Of a stretch of DNA of 58,483 nucleotides, positions 17,034 through 24,789 are shown piece by piece; position 1 is the first letter of the stretch, and every line of letters begins with the position of its first letter. Source of the DNA: Pseudomonas sp. BN411 (lineage in GTDB: Bacteria; Pseudomonadota; Gammaproteobacteria; Pseudomonadales; Pseudomonadaceae). A program made the position numbers and the translations under genes. Where the stretch lies: assembly GCF_029871235.1 (NCBI RefSeq), contig NZ_SSOM01000066.1:1-58483 (forward strand), written 5' to 3'. The notes under the pieces are model-generated. The model saw nothing but the letters and a program-made list of their open reading frames with translations, was not told the DNA's origin and did no database searches.

Positions 17034-17225
17034 ATGAAAACCCTGATCACTACCGCCACCCTGCTTGCCGTAGCCCTTTCCACCGGTAGCGCAATGGCCT
17101 CGGGCGGCGCCGAGCGCACCACGGCCCGCATCGAGAAACGTCTCGCGCAGATCGAGCAGAAGCGCAAGGCACAGGAAGAAGTCGCGCAGCAGAAAGAACT
17201 CGCTGAAAAAGCCAAACGCAGCTGA
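17034..17225 (+). CDS. Small secreted protein with GGAERT motif (PtrA-N-like)
   Basis: A 63-residue protein with a clear signal peptide (MKTLITTATLLAVALSTGSAMA, likely cleaved after AMA) and a 40-residue charged mature part (SGGAERTTARIEKRLAQ onward) that is probably one long helix rich in Lys, Glu and Gln. The (E/S)GG(A/S)(E/D)R start of the mature chain resembles small periplasmic proteins annotated as PtrA-N-like in Pseudomonas, and the repeats of the protein at 2-262. A GGAG site precedes the ATG. Possible periplasmic chaperone-like or metal-responsive role; not proven. Confidence 0.75.
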   Translation: MKTLITTATLLAVALSTGSAMASGGAERTTARIEKRLAQIEQKRKAQEEVAQQKELAEKAKRS

Positions 17226-17233
17226 GCTGCTGG

Positions 17234-17260
17234 GAAGGGACAGGGTCGCCTGTCCCTTCT
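17234..17260 (+). terminator. Probable terminator hairpin
   Basis: An 11-bp perfect stem GAAGGGACAGG / CCTGTCCCTTC with a 4-nt loop lies just after the small secreted protein gene. The T-tract is weak (TTCTCG), so termination strength is uncertain. Confidence 0.65.
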
Positions 17261-17371
17261 CGCCTGTTGCACGAGCGCCTGGTCCCACCTCCACGACCGT
17301 CGGCGCCACCCCTCTTGCCCGTGCGGCTTCCGCCGGCTAGCGTCATCCCGACTTCAGACGACGCCAGCGCC

Positions 17372-17827
17372 ATGCCCACCGACGCCCAGATCCTCGCCAG
17401 CATCGATGCCGCCTTCGGCGACAGTCCGCGCCCAGAGCACTTCACCCATTACCGTCACTGCTGCGAATGCGCCGAGCATGACGAGCTGTTGCGCAGCCGC
17501 AACCGCGACACCCTGCAGCATGCCGATGTCGGCAACGCCGGCTGGGACCCGATCTGCTTCTGCTCGCCCGAAGGCATCGCCTATTACTTCCCTGCCCTGG
17601 CGCGCTTCGCCCTGGCCGAGCCGGTACCAGAACTGGACTGGTACGGCTGGCAGATGGTCTTCCACCTCGACTACGGCGGCGCGGAAAACGCCTTCTTCCA
17701 GCACTGTGCCCCTGACCAGCGCCAGGCGGTCGCCGGACTGCTGGCGCACCTTCTGGAAAGCCGTACCGGATTGCTGGAAATGGACGCCGACAGCGCCTTG
17801 CGCGCCCACGGCGTCTGGGGTGGCTGA
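17372..17827 (+). CDS. Conserved hypothetical soluble protein
   Basis: A 151-residue protein, probably cytoplasmic. It has a Cys/His-rich stretch near residues 28-35 (HYRHCCECAEHDEL), a WDPICFCSPEGIAYYFPALARFAL segment split by aromatic residues, and an acidic C-terminus. The fold resembles small immunity or SUKH/DUF6714-like proteins in size and composition, but I cannot assign a family. The ATG at 17372 was chosen because upstream residues are Pro-rich and compositionally unlike the rest. Convergent with the next gene, 6 bp apart. Confidence 0.6.
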   Translation: MPTDAQILASIDAAFGDSPRPEHFTHYRHCCECAEHDELLRSRNRDTLQHADVGNAGWDPICFCSPEGIAYYFPALARFALAEPVPELDWYGWQMVFHLDYGGAENAFFQHCAPDQRQAVAGLLAHLLESRTGLLEMDADSALRAHGVWGG

Positions 17828-17833
17828 CGCTCC

Positions 17834-18196
17834 TCAGGTCGCCTGCGTCCGGCGACGCTGCTGCTCCAGAGCTTCCTTGCGCCGAGTCACCAGGGTCTTG
17901 GCTGCCGTCAGGTGAACGGGGCCACCCTGATAGGTCGGCAAATCGCGGGACACCCAATCGATGCCCTTGTCGTGCCAGTGCACTTCTCCGGCTTCCAGTT
18001 TCAGGTCCCGTTGCAGCTCGTGAATCACCTGGCGTACGCGCTCATCGCTGTAAAAGGCCTCGCTGTCGATCGCCTTGCGCACGGGCTTGCCATCCTGCCC
18101 CACCAGGGTGAGCAGCAGCGAACCATCAGGGCGCGGCTGGACAGTTACCTGGTGCTGCGGGAAGGCATCGTAAAAGGCGGTGAATGGCAGCTTCAT
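17834..18196 (-). CDS. DUF3509-type small protein
   Basis: A 120-residue soluble protein with the pattern FPQHQVTVQPRPDGSLLLTL followed by a basic segment and an RVRQVIHELQRDLKLEAGEV helix, which I recognise as similar to the Pseudomonas DUF3509 family. The C-terminal 30 residues are strongly basic (TRRKEALEQQRRRTQAT), hinting at nucleic-acid or ribosome contact. GAGGGTCC sits before the ATG. Function unknown. Confidence 0.65.
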   Translation of the reverse strand: MKLPFTAFYDAFPQHQVTVQPRPDGSLLLTLVGQDGKPVRKAIDSEAFYSDERVRQVIHELQRDLKLEAGEVHWHDKGIDWVSRDLPTYQGGPVHLTAAKTLVTRRKEALEQQRRRTQAT

Positions 18197-18582
18197 CGGG
18201 GACCCTCCTGTCTGGTGGTCACATCCCTGTACCTAGCGAGGGCCGTGCCCGAACCCATATTTCAGGTGATTTCATTGGAAATCAGCCACATGGCCCCGAG
18301 CTTCCAGAATGAGTAGCGGGAAAGTTGCACGATTGCCCCGTATCGCGTCATGCAGGATGCATGAAACCGGATTGCGAAAAGCATGGAGGCCCTGAGCCCA
18401 CCTGTTGCCAGCACGTCCGATTCCTGCGAAAAGGCTGCCCGCGAATGGCCACACGCAACCAACGAATCCTGGTTCACGATCGTAGGGTGCGCCGCGCGCA
18501 CCGGCACATTGCGGCAATGCCGGAGACTAATGACCACGTCCACAGGGGGTGGTTTTCCACGTTCAAATCAAGGAGCACACCC
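18197..18582. other. Non-coding gap before the FKBP gene
   Basis: No convincing gene. It contains a single half-copy of the GTAGGGTGCGCC-type repeat near 18482-18505 (full inverted form at 38519) and a short palindromic GCCGGCAC/GTGCCGGC-like patch. The FKBP ribosome site (AAGGAG) is at its right end. Confidence 0.5.
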
Positions 18583-18924
18583 ATGGGTGACGAACTGCAG
18601 ATAACCGATATTCAGCTGGGCGACGGCAAGGAAGTGGTCAAGGGCGCCCTGATCACCACCCAGTACCGGGGCACGCTGGAGGACGGCACCGAGTTCGACT
18701 CCTCCTACAGCCGCGGCAAACCCTTCCAGTGCGTGATCGGCACCGGCCGCGTGATCAAGGGTTGGGACATCGGCCTGATGGGCATGAAAGTCGGCGGTAA
18801 GCGCAAGCTCTACGTCCCCGCGCACCTGGCCTATGGCGAGCGCCAGATGGGTGCCCATATCAAGCCCAACTCCAACCTGCTGTTCGAGATCGAGCTGCTG
18901 GAAGTCCTGACCCGGGACGATTGA
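18583..18924 (+). CDS. FKBP-type peptidyl-prolyl cis-trans isomerase
   Basis: A 113-residue single-domain FKBP without a signal peptide, so cytoplasmic. Family signatures are present: VKGALITTQYRGTLEDGTEFDSSYSRGKPF in pieces, the GRVIKGWDIGLMGMKVGGKRKL core and the AYGERQMGAHIKPNSNLLFEIELL end. It should catalyse proline isomerisation in protein folding. The ATG at 18583 follows AAGGAG at good spacing. Stands alone. Confidence 0.92.
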   Translation: MGDELQITDIQLGDGKEVVKGALITTQYRGTLEDGTEFDSSYSRGKPFQCVIGTGRVIKGWDIGLMGMKVGGKRKLYVPAHLAYGERQMGAHIKPNSNLLFEIELLEVLTRDD

Positions 18925-19227
18925 GCCGCGTGCGGCAACCGTGAAGGCCTTCGCGCCTGCGGGCGGCCGGTTACAGGCTTGTGGCCTGGAACCGCCGCCG
19001 AACCGCATAGGAAGGGAGAGCATGCCCAGCAATCGTGTCACCGGACGGCGGCAGGATACCGGGCATTTCTGTCAGCAAGCTGTCAGCTACCCTGCAATGC
19101 ATCTCTGCGTACGAGCGGCTGGTCGAGCCGAACGTCGGGCAGTTCCAGCTCGACGGTGGAACGGCAGTCGATTTCGTTGCGCGACAATCGACCAGTCAGC
19201 GAATCCGAACCTTCACAGGAGTCGCCC
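18925..19227. other. Non-coding gap before the first GST gene
   Basis: No gene is supported. A direct repeat CTGTCAGCAAG / CTGTCAGCTAC near 19070-19092 is the only visible structure; the promoter of the downstream gene is presumably within this stretch. Confidence 0.4.
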
Positions 19228-19887
19228 ATGTCACTGCAACTGTTCGCCCACCCCTTCTCTTCCTACTGCCAGAAGGTGCTGATTGCGCTCTACGAGAACG
19301 ACATTCCGTTCCGCATGCGCCTGCTTTCCCCGGACGACCCGGCCACCTTCGAACAATTCCAGCGACTCTGGCCGATGCAGCGCTTCCCCCTGCTGCTTGA
19401 CGGCGAGCGGGCGGTGATGGAGTCGAGCATCATCATCGAGTACCTGCAGCAGCATCATGCCGGGCCGGTGAAGCTGATTCCCGAAGCAGCGGACGCGGCG
19501 CTGGAGGTGCGGATGCTCGATCGTTTCTTCGACTGGTACGTGATGACGCCGATGCAGAAACCGGTGCTGAACAGCCTGCGCCCGGAAGACCAGCGCGACG
19601 CGTGCGGCGTGGAAGATGCCAAGCGCCTGCTGGAACGCAGCTACGCCTGGCTCGACGAAAAGCTCGCGGGCCGCACCTGGGCCGCCGGCGAGTCCTTCAG
19701 CCTGGCCGACTGTGCGGCGGCGCCATCGCTGTTCTATGCCGACTGGGTGCATCCGATCGACGGGGTCTTCGGCAATCTGCGCGCTTATCGGCAACGCCTG
19801 CTGGCCCGCCCTTCCGTCGTCCGCGCGGTGGACGAAGCGCGCCCCTACCGGCCGCTGTTCCCGCTGGGTGCACCAGATCGCGACTGA
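19228..19887 (+). CDS. Glutathione S-transferase family protein
   Basis: A 219-residue GST. The thioredoxin-like N-domain (residues 1-80) has HPFSSYCQKVLIALYEN with Ser/Cys14 at the glutathione-activating position, then the cis-proline region QRFPLLLDGE and MESSIIIEYL. The all-alpha C-domain has GESFSLADCAAAPSLFYADW. Such enzymes conjugate or reduce electrophiles with glutathione. GGAG before the ATG at 19228. Its 3' end overlaps the remnant of a LysR gene on the other strand. Confidence 0.88.
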   Translation: MSLQLFAHPFSSYCQKVLIALYENDIPFRMRLLSPDDPATFEQFQRLWPMQRFPLLLDGERAVMESSIIIEYLQQHHAGPVKLIPEAADAALEVRMLDRFFDWYVMTPMQKPVLNSLRPEDQRDACGVEDAKRLLERSYAWLDEKLAGRTWAAGESFSLADCAAAPSLFYADWVHPIDGVFGNLRAYRQRLLARPSVVRAVDEARPYRPLFPLGAPDRD

Positions 19888-20090
19888 GCCAACCCTTCCA
19901 GGGCTTCCACCACCTTGCGCAACCCGGTCTCCACGGGTTTGTCCTGACGCAGCACCAGCCCCAGTGTGCGCGACAGTTCCGGGGCCAGCGGACGCACCTC
20001 CAGGCCGCGCCGATGGTGCGCGGCCTTGACCGCCATGCTCGGCACGATGCTGCAGCCGAGGGCCGAACTCGCGGAGCAGTGAACCGCCAT
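19884..20090 (-). pseudogene. C-terminal remnant of a LysR-family regulator gene
   Basis: Minus-strand reading gives about 69 residues typical of a LysR effector-domain end: CSIVPSMAVKAAHHRRGLEV, then RPLAPELSRTLGLVLRQDKP and VETGLRKVVEALEGLAQ. There is no helix-turn-helix or remaining effector domain upstream: a second GST gene starts at 20201. The original stop also seems lost, as the frame runs on into the opposite strand of the first GST gene. A LysR gene divergent from a GST gene is a common arrangement, so this looks like a deletion product. Confidence 0.7.
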
Positions 20091-20200
20091 GAATCGCCGC
20101 GTCAGTGGGAAGGACTGTTCCGCCATTGGAGCCTTTCGCCAGGTGGCCGCTGGCGAGTAAGGTGGCCCATCCGCTCCTCGATCTGAACAGGATGTCCCCC

Positions 20201-20905
20201 ATGAGTGATCTGTCGGCTTTCACCATTACCCGCAAATGGCCCGCGACCCAACCGGATCGCCTGCAGCTCTATTCCCTGCCGACGCCCAACGGCGTCAAGG
20301 TTTCGATCATGCTGGAGGAGACCGGCCTGCCCTACGAGCCGCACCTGGTCAGCTTCGAGCGCAACGACCAGATGTCGCCGGAGTTCCTCTCCCTCAACCC
20401 GAACAACAAGATTCCCGCGATCATCGACCCCAACGGGCCGGATGGCCGCTCGCTGCCGCTGTTCGAGTCCGGTGCCATCCTCATCTACCTGGCGGACAAG
20501 ACCGGCCAGTTGATCCCGCAGGACGCCGCCGGCCGCTATGAATGCATCCAGTGGCTGATGTTCCAGATGGGCGGCATCGGCCCGATGTTCGGCCAACTCG
20601 GTTTCTTCAATAAATTCGCTGGCAAGGACTACGAGGACAAGCGCCCCCGCGACCGCTACGTGCAGGAATCCGCGCGCCTGCTGGCGGTGCTCGACCAGCG
20701 CCTGGAAGGCCGCAACTGGATCATGGGCGAGCAGTACAGCATTGCCGACATCGCCACCTTCCCCTGGGTGCGCAACCTGATCGGTTTCTACGAAGCGGGC
20801 GATCTCGTGCAGTTCGAGCGTTTCACCAATGTGCAGCGCGTGCTGGACGCCTTCCTGTCGCGCCCGGCAGTGATACGCGGCCTGGGGATTCCGAAGCGGG
20901 ATTGA
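20201..20905 (+). CDS. Glutathione S-transferase, Nu/YghU-like
   Basis: A 234-residue GST. The N-domain has LYSLPTPNGVKVSIMLEETG, where the TPNG motif is typical of disulphide-reductase Nu-class or YfcG/YghU-type enzymes, then NPNNKIPAIIDPNGPDG and ESGAILIYLADKTG. The C-domain has GEQYSIADIATFPWV. Likely acts on glutathione-linked disulphides or peroxides. The ATG at 20201 follows an AGGA site; an ATG at 20192 is an alternative. Any former divergent LysR regulator survives only as a fragment. Confidence 0.9.
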   Translation: MSDLSAFTITRKWPATQPDRLQLYSLPTPNGVKVSIMLEETGLPYEPHLVSFERNDQMSPEFLSLNPNNKIPAIIDPNGPDGRSLPLFESGAILIYLADKTGQLIPQDAAGRYECIQWLMFQMGGIGPMFGQLGFFNKFAGKDYEDKRPRDRYVQESARLLAVLDQRLEGRNWIMGEQYSIADIATFPWVRNLIGFYEAGDLVQFERFTNVQRVLDAFLSRPAVIRGLGIPKRD

Positions 20906-20935
20906 GTTGCACAAGCACCGGCAAGCGGGTTTCCC

Positions 20936-21031
20936 GTGGGGGCGAATTCATTCGCTAAACAGTCCGAAGGACTGCCCGTCGATCTTGCAGGGGGCTGCTG
21001 CGCAGCCCTTCGCGATTGAAATCGCCCCCAC
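20936..21031. repeat. Palindromic GGGGGCGA element, single copy
   Basis: The left arm GTGGGGGCGAATTCATTCGC and right arm GCGATTGAAATCGCCCCCAC flank the inner hairpins (CAGTCCGAAGGACTG and GGGCTGC-TGC-GCAGCCC). It lies between a GST gene and a convergent gene and could form a bidirectional terminator-like RNA structure. Confidence 0.85.
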
Positions 21032-21042
21032 AAGAGCGGCAC

Positions 21043-21645
21043 TCAGTCCAAGTACGCGCCATTACTCGCCCCCCGCAAGTCCTTCGTCACCCTGGACTGC
21101 ATCTCGTAGGCCGGTTCCTCCACCGCGTCGGCGTCCTCGGTATAGCGCCTGGCGAACTCCTCCACACCCCATTCCCGGTACTGCTGCACGTGCTTGAGCT
21201 CGTGGGCCCAGAGCGCCACGTCGTGCAGCGCGCCTTCCTCGTTACGGAAGAGAATGATGTCCACCAGGGTGACGGCCTTGGTATCCGGGTCATTGAGCAT
21301 GGCGCCGGCGGCACCCAGCTCGCTGCGATCCCCTACGCGATAGCGCACCGCATCCAGCACGGCGGCATCGTAGTAGCGCGTCAGTTGCCGACGGATGTCG
21401 GGCGGTATCGGTTGTACACCCGCAGCTTCGGCATCGGCGCGGGCCTGCACCAGCCAATGCTGCATGGCCCCGGCGGCCACGCGGGTCACTTCACCCGGCA
21501 ATGGGCCCAGCACTTCACGGGTGTCCGGCAGGCAGATGCAGGCGCTCACGCAGACCTCGTACTGACCGGGCGGGCACGCCTGGGCCGCAGCCCCCAGGCA
21601 GCAAACCCCCAACGCCACCATCACCCTCGAAGCCCGGCTGGCCAT
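21043..21645 (-). CDS. Exported HExxH protein (DUF4157-like putative metalloprotease)
   Basis: A 200-residue protein with a signal peptide (MASRASRVMVALGVCCLGAA, cleaved near AQA) and a Cys-rich start of the mature chain (six Cys by residue 38). The zinc motif HELKH is at residues 148-152 in ALWAHELKHVQQYREWG, followed by an acidic EDADAVEEPAYE region that could supply the third ligand. This matches DUF4157-type domains, which are peptidase-like and often found in toxins or housekeeping proteins. Probably periplasmic. Catalytic activity is not proven. Confidence 0.78.
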   Translation of the reverse strand: MASRASRVMVALGVCCLGAAAQACPPGQYEVCVSACICLPDTREVLGPLPGEVTRVAAGAMQHWLVQARADAEAAGVQPIPPDIRRQLTRYYDAAVLDAVRYRVGDRSELGAAGAMLNDPDTKAVTLVDIILFRNEEGALHDVALWAHELKHVQQYREWGVEEFARRYTEDADAVEEPAYEMQSRVTKDLRGASNGAYLD

Positions 21646-21789
21646 TCGACCCTCCCCTGCAGGCTCGTCCCTGCAATGAATCAGACCCCGCGCCAGGGCG
21701 GATGTCGCCAGCCACCCGGCGGACGGCCCCGTATCAGACGCCCCGGCGCTCTGCTAACGTGATGCAGGCTCACTCGCGGAAGGGAATTC

Positions 21790-23217
21790 ATGCTCGCATT
21801 CATTCAGAACCACCCCCTGGTGTTCGGCGTCGTCCTGATCCTGCTCGACCTCACGGTCTGGCGCTTCATTCCGGCCGAGCAGCGGACCTTGAGGGTGCTC
21901 TGCCGCCTGGCGCTGTTCCTTCTATTCAGTACCGTGATCATCGAGGCGGGCATGAGCCCCCTGCAGCCGCCGCCCTGGCCGGAGCCCACCCTCAACCTGG
22001 TGGCCACCGCGATGGAAATCGGCTGGTGGCTGTACGGCGCCCGCACGGCCACCGTGGTACTGGGTCTGCTGATGCCGCGTATCGGCCATGCGGGCCGGCT
22101 GCTGCAGGACGTGATGGGTGCGGTGATCTTCCTGGTGGCGATAGTGGCTGCGGCGGCCTACGTGATGCAGCTGCCGGTGAAGGGGCTGCTGGCCACCTCC
22201 GGGGTCATGGCCATCGTCATCGGCCTCGCCTTGCAGAGCACCCTGAGCGACGTGTTCTCCGGCATCGTCCTCAACACCACCAAGCCCTACCAGCTGGATG
22301 ACTGGATCTCCATCGACGGCACCGAAGGCAAGGTGGTGGAAATCGACTGGCGCGCCACTCACCTGCTCACCAACAAAGGCAGCACGGTGGTGATCCCCAA
22401 CTCGGTGGCGGCCAAGACCAAGGTGCACAACTTCAGCCGCCCCTACGAGCTGACCAACGTCGCCATCAGCCTGCGGGTATCCACCCAGGTGCGCCCGCGC
22501 CGGGTGCTGGATGCGCTGGAGAAGACAGTGCAGGGCATCAGCGCCCTGCTAGCCGATCCCAAGCCCAAGGTCGCGATCAAGGAGTCGGACCTGGAATCCA
22601 TGGAGTACGAGGCCAGTGGCTTCATCCGCACCGGCCAGAACAAGACCGAAGTCCGCAACCTGATGTTCGACCTGGCGCACCGCCACCTGGAAGCCGCCGG
22701 CATCGCCTTCAGCAGCGAGGCCGCTCCGCAGCCCTGGTCACGACCGCGTCTGCTGCTGGAAGACGTGAAGATCTTCCGTGCCCTGAGCAGCGAAGAGAAA
22801 GACACACTCAGCCAGGTCATGGCACCCCTGGCGTTCTCCGCCGGCCAGGTGGTGTTGGAGCTGGGCGAGGTCGCCGATGGCCTGCTGGTGATAGGCACCG
22901 GCGTCGTCTCGGCGTCGGTACCCGACGGCACCGGCATGCTCGAAGCCGGACGCATGGGGCCGGGGGAAATCCTCGGCGAGGAAGGCATCGCCAACGATGC
23001 GCCGTCCCAGGCGCGGTTCACCGCCCTCTCCTCTTGCGTGCTCTACCGTATTGAACGAGACGCCATCCGCAACTGCCTGGATGCGCGCGTCGAAGTCCGC
23101 GCCGCCATCACCCGACTGCGCACCTTCCGCGAACAGGCCAGCCGCAACCTGCTCCTGCAGAAACCTCAGGCAATCAAGAAAGGCGGCTTCCTCAGCTGGC
23201 TGCAGAAAAGACAGTAG
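21790..23217 (+). CDS. MscS-type channel with C-terminal cyclic-nucleotide-binding domain
   Basis: A 475-residue fusion. The N-half has about five membrane spans, the last (TSGVMAIVIGLALQSTLSDV) being the pore-lining helix that leads into the MscS beta domain (TKPYQLDDWISIDGTEGKVV). From about residue 335 a cNMP-binding fold follows, with FSAGQVVLELGEVADGLLVI, GPGEILGEEGIANDAP and QARFTALSSCVLYRI; the phosphate-binding cassette Arg position is only partly conserved, so ligand binding is uncertain. The family is known as bCNG, thought to be ligand-gated and poorly mechanosensitive. Stands alone. Confidence 0.88.
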   Translation: MLAFIQNHPLVFGVVLILLDLTVWRFIPAEQRTLRVLCRLALFLLFSTVIIEAGMSPLQPPPWPEPTLNLVATAMEIGWWLYGARTATVVLGLLMPRIGHAGRLLQDVMGAVIFLVAIVAAAAYVMQLPVKGLLATSGVMAIVIGLALQSTLSDVFSGIVLNTTKPYQLDDWISIDGTEGKVVEIDWRATHLLTNKGSTVVIPNSVAAKTKVHNFSRPYELTNVAISLRVSTQVRPRRVLDALEKTVQGISALLADPKPKVAIKESDLESMEYEASGFIRTGQNKTEVRNLMFDLAHRHLEAAGIAFSSEAAPQPWSRPRLLLEDVKIFRALSSEEKDTLSQVMAPLAFSAGQVVLELGEVADGLLVIGTGVVSASVPDGTGMLEAGRMGPGEILGEEGIANDAPSQARFTALSSCVLYRIERDAIRNCLDARVEVRAAITRLRTFREQASRNLLLQKPQAIKKGGFLSWLQKRQ

Positions 23218-23254
23218 CCCACACCGTTCGGCGGATTTCCTGGCAAAACCAATA

Positions 23255-23283
23255 ATGGCATTTTTTTATGCTTTAATTGTTTT
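23255..23283 (+). promoter_or_regulatory. Candidate extended -10 promoter
   Basis: In an AT-rich island unusual for this GC-rich window, TG-C-TTTAAT at 23269-23277 matches an extended -10 element at five of six -10 positions. It would start transcription about 30 nt before the gene at 23316. No good -35 is seen. Confidence 0.4.
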
Positions 23284-23315
23284 TGTAGGACAATCCGCAA
23301 TCCGAGGAGCCCGTC

Positions 23316-23948
23316 ATGAAATTCAGGACACTGGCCTTACTGCTACTTGTCACGCTTGCCCAACCCCTCTGGACCCAGGCCGCCCAGGAGCCGGCCAAGG
23401 TCACCGGCGACAGCCCCTCACTGACCACCCGCCTGGCCCTGCGCGACCTCTGGGTGGAACACATCTTCTGGACCAGGAACTACGCCTTCGCCAACCAGCA
23501 GCACCAGAAGAAGGAAGCCGAGGCAGCCGCCACTGAAGTGGTCGCCAACGCCAAGTCCATCGCCAACAGCATCGCCCCGCTCTACGGCCAGCCGGCGGCT
23601 GACCAGTTGCTGGAACTGCTGGCCGGCCACTGGAGCGCCGTGAAGCATTACAGCGATGCCAGCGTGGCCAAGGATGCCGACGGCAAGAAGGCCGCCGTCA
23701 ACGACATGACCCGCAATGCCCAGGGCATCGCCAAATTCCTCTCCAGCGCCAACCCCAACCTGCCGGAGGATGCGCTTGTGAGCATGCTGGGCGCCCACGG
23801 CGGGCACCACGTGGCCCAGATGGATGCCCTGGCCAAAGGTGACTTCGCGGGCGAAGCCAAGAACTGGGCGGCGATGCGCCAGCACATGCTGGTCTTAGCC
23901 GACACACTGACGGCGGCACTGGTCAAGCAGTTCCCGGACAAGTTCTGA
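23316..23948 (+). CDS. Exported helical protein of unknown function
   Basis: A 210-residue protein with a signal peptide (MKFRTLALLLLVTLAQPLWT, cleaved near QAA). The mature part is mostly helical and rich in Ala, with WVEHIFWTRNYAFAN near the start, a HWSAVKHYSD patch and GAHGGHHVAQM near residue 160; these His residues could bind a metal or haem. Likely periplasmic. GAGG before the ATG. It precedes a SufR-like regulator by 22 bp and may be cotranscribed with it. I do not recognise a family name. Confidence 0.72.
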   Translation: MKFRTLALLLLVTLAQPLWTQAAQEPAKVTGDSPSLTTRLALRDLWVEHIFWTRNYAFANQQHQKKEAEAAATEVVANAKSIANSIAPLYGQPAADQLLELLAGHWSAVKHYSDASVAKDADGKKAAVNDMTRNAQGIAKFLSSANPNLPEDALVSMLGAHGGHHVAQMDALAKGDFAGEAKNWAAMRQHMLVLADTLTAALVKQFPDKF

Positions 23949-23970
23949 GATAGGCCAAGGGGGGAGTCGA

Positions 23971-24582
23971 ATGCTGCAAGGAATGGGACGTACACAACAG
24001 GACCTGCTCGGTGCCCTGCTCTACCAGCCGGGCGGCATGAGCATCGACGAACTCGCCAACCACCTGGCGGTGACCCGCACGGCGATCCGCCAGCACCTGG
24101 CCGCGCTGGAGCGCGACGGGCTGATCCTGCGGGGTGAAACGCGACCCACCGGCCGCCGCCCGGAGCAGCTCTACCTGCTCAGCCCGCGCGGCCGGGAGCT
24201 TTTTCCCCGCCAGTACCAGCTGCTGGCCGACCTGCTGATCGGCGAAGTGGCCGGACTCATCGGGCGCGACGCCCTGATAGGGCTGATGCGTGGGCTGGGC
24301 CGCAAGCTGGCGGCCGAAGTGGAACAGCAAGTCGTGGACGAGGCCCACATCGCCCAGCATATGAACCAGGCCGGCTACGAAGCCGAGATCATCCTGCGCA
24401 GCTCAGGCGAGCCGGAGATCGTCGCCCACAACTGCGTCTTCCATCACCTGGCGGCCGCCCACCCGGAAGTCTGCGAACTGGACCTGGCGCTCATCGGCAC
24501 CCTGGGCGGTGGCGAGGTGGACCACACCGAATGCATGGTCCGCCAAGGCCAGGTCTGCCGTTTCCGCATCCGGCGCAAGTGA
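23971..24582 (+). CDS. SufR-like helix-turn-helix regulator with C-terminal cysteines
   Basis: A 203-residue regulator. An N-terminal winged helix (MSIDELANHLAVTRTAIRQH, then LAALERDGLILRGETR) of the ArsR/DeoR type is followed by a helical linker and a C-terminal domain with cysteines in NCVFHHLAAAHPEVCELD, ECMV and GQVCRF. This spacing resembles the [4Fe-4S]-ligating region of SufR-type regulators, so an iron-sulphur or redox sensor is a reasonable inference. GGGGAG before the ATG. Its targets could be the exported protein gene upstream or mqo downstream. Confidence 0.75.
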   Translation: MLQGMGRTQQDLLGALLYQPGGMSIDELANHLAVTRTAIRQHLAALERDGLILRGETRPTGRRPEQLYLLSPRGRELFPRQYQLLADLLIGEVAGLIGRDALIGLMRGLGRKLAAEVEQQVVDEAHIAQHMNQAGYEAEIILRSSGEPEIVAHNCVFHHLAAAHPEVCELDLALIGTLGGGEVDHTECMVRQGQVCRFRIRRK

Positions 24583-24730
24583 CCGCCTAGCCCGCCTGAC
24601 CAGCCAATGGCGGGTTTCCGCCCCATCCACAGCCAAAAGCCGGTCGATCCGGGCGGATTCCCGCCACCTCCCGCCCGCTCGAAGGCCTTGAAAGCCGTGC
24701 AGTGAATCGTTTCACAGCGTTTTTCCAATT

Positions 24731-24748
24731 CCGGCACGCCCTTTGCCT
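24731..24748 (+). promoter_or_regulatory. Candidate sigma-54 promoter of mqo
   Basis: The sequence CGGCACG-N4-TTGCC matches the sigma-54 consensus TGGCACG-N4-TTGCW except at the outermost bases, with the invariant GG-N10-GC spacing (GG 24733-24734, GC 24745-24746). Transcription would begin near 24758, about 32 nt before the mqo start. Confidence 0.5.
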
Positions 24749-24789
24749 ACGCACCGCCCTTTTCGAGAAAAGCAAAGGGAACCTCCCCC

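Noticed and set aside
18325-18582. N-terminal extension of the FKBP protein
   Set aside because: The added residues are Cys/Arg/His-rich and unlike any FKBP leader; a strong AAGGAG site precedes the ATG at 18583.
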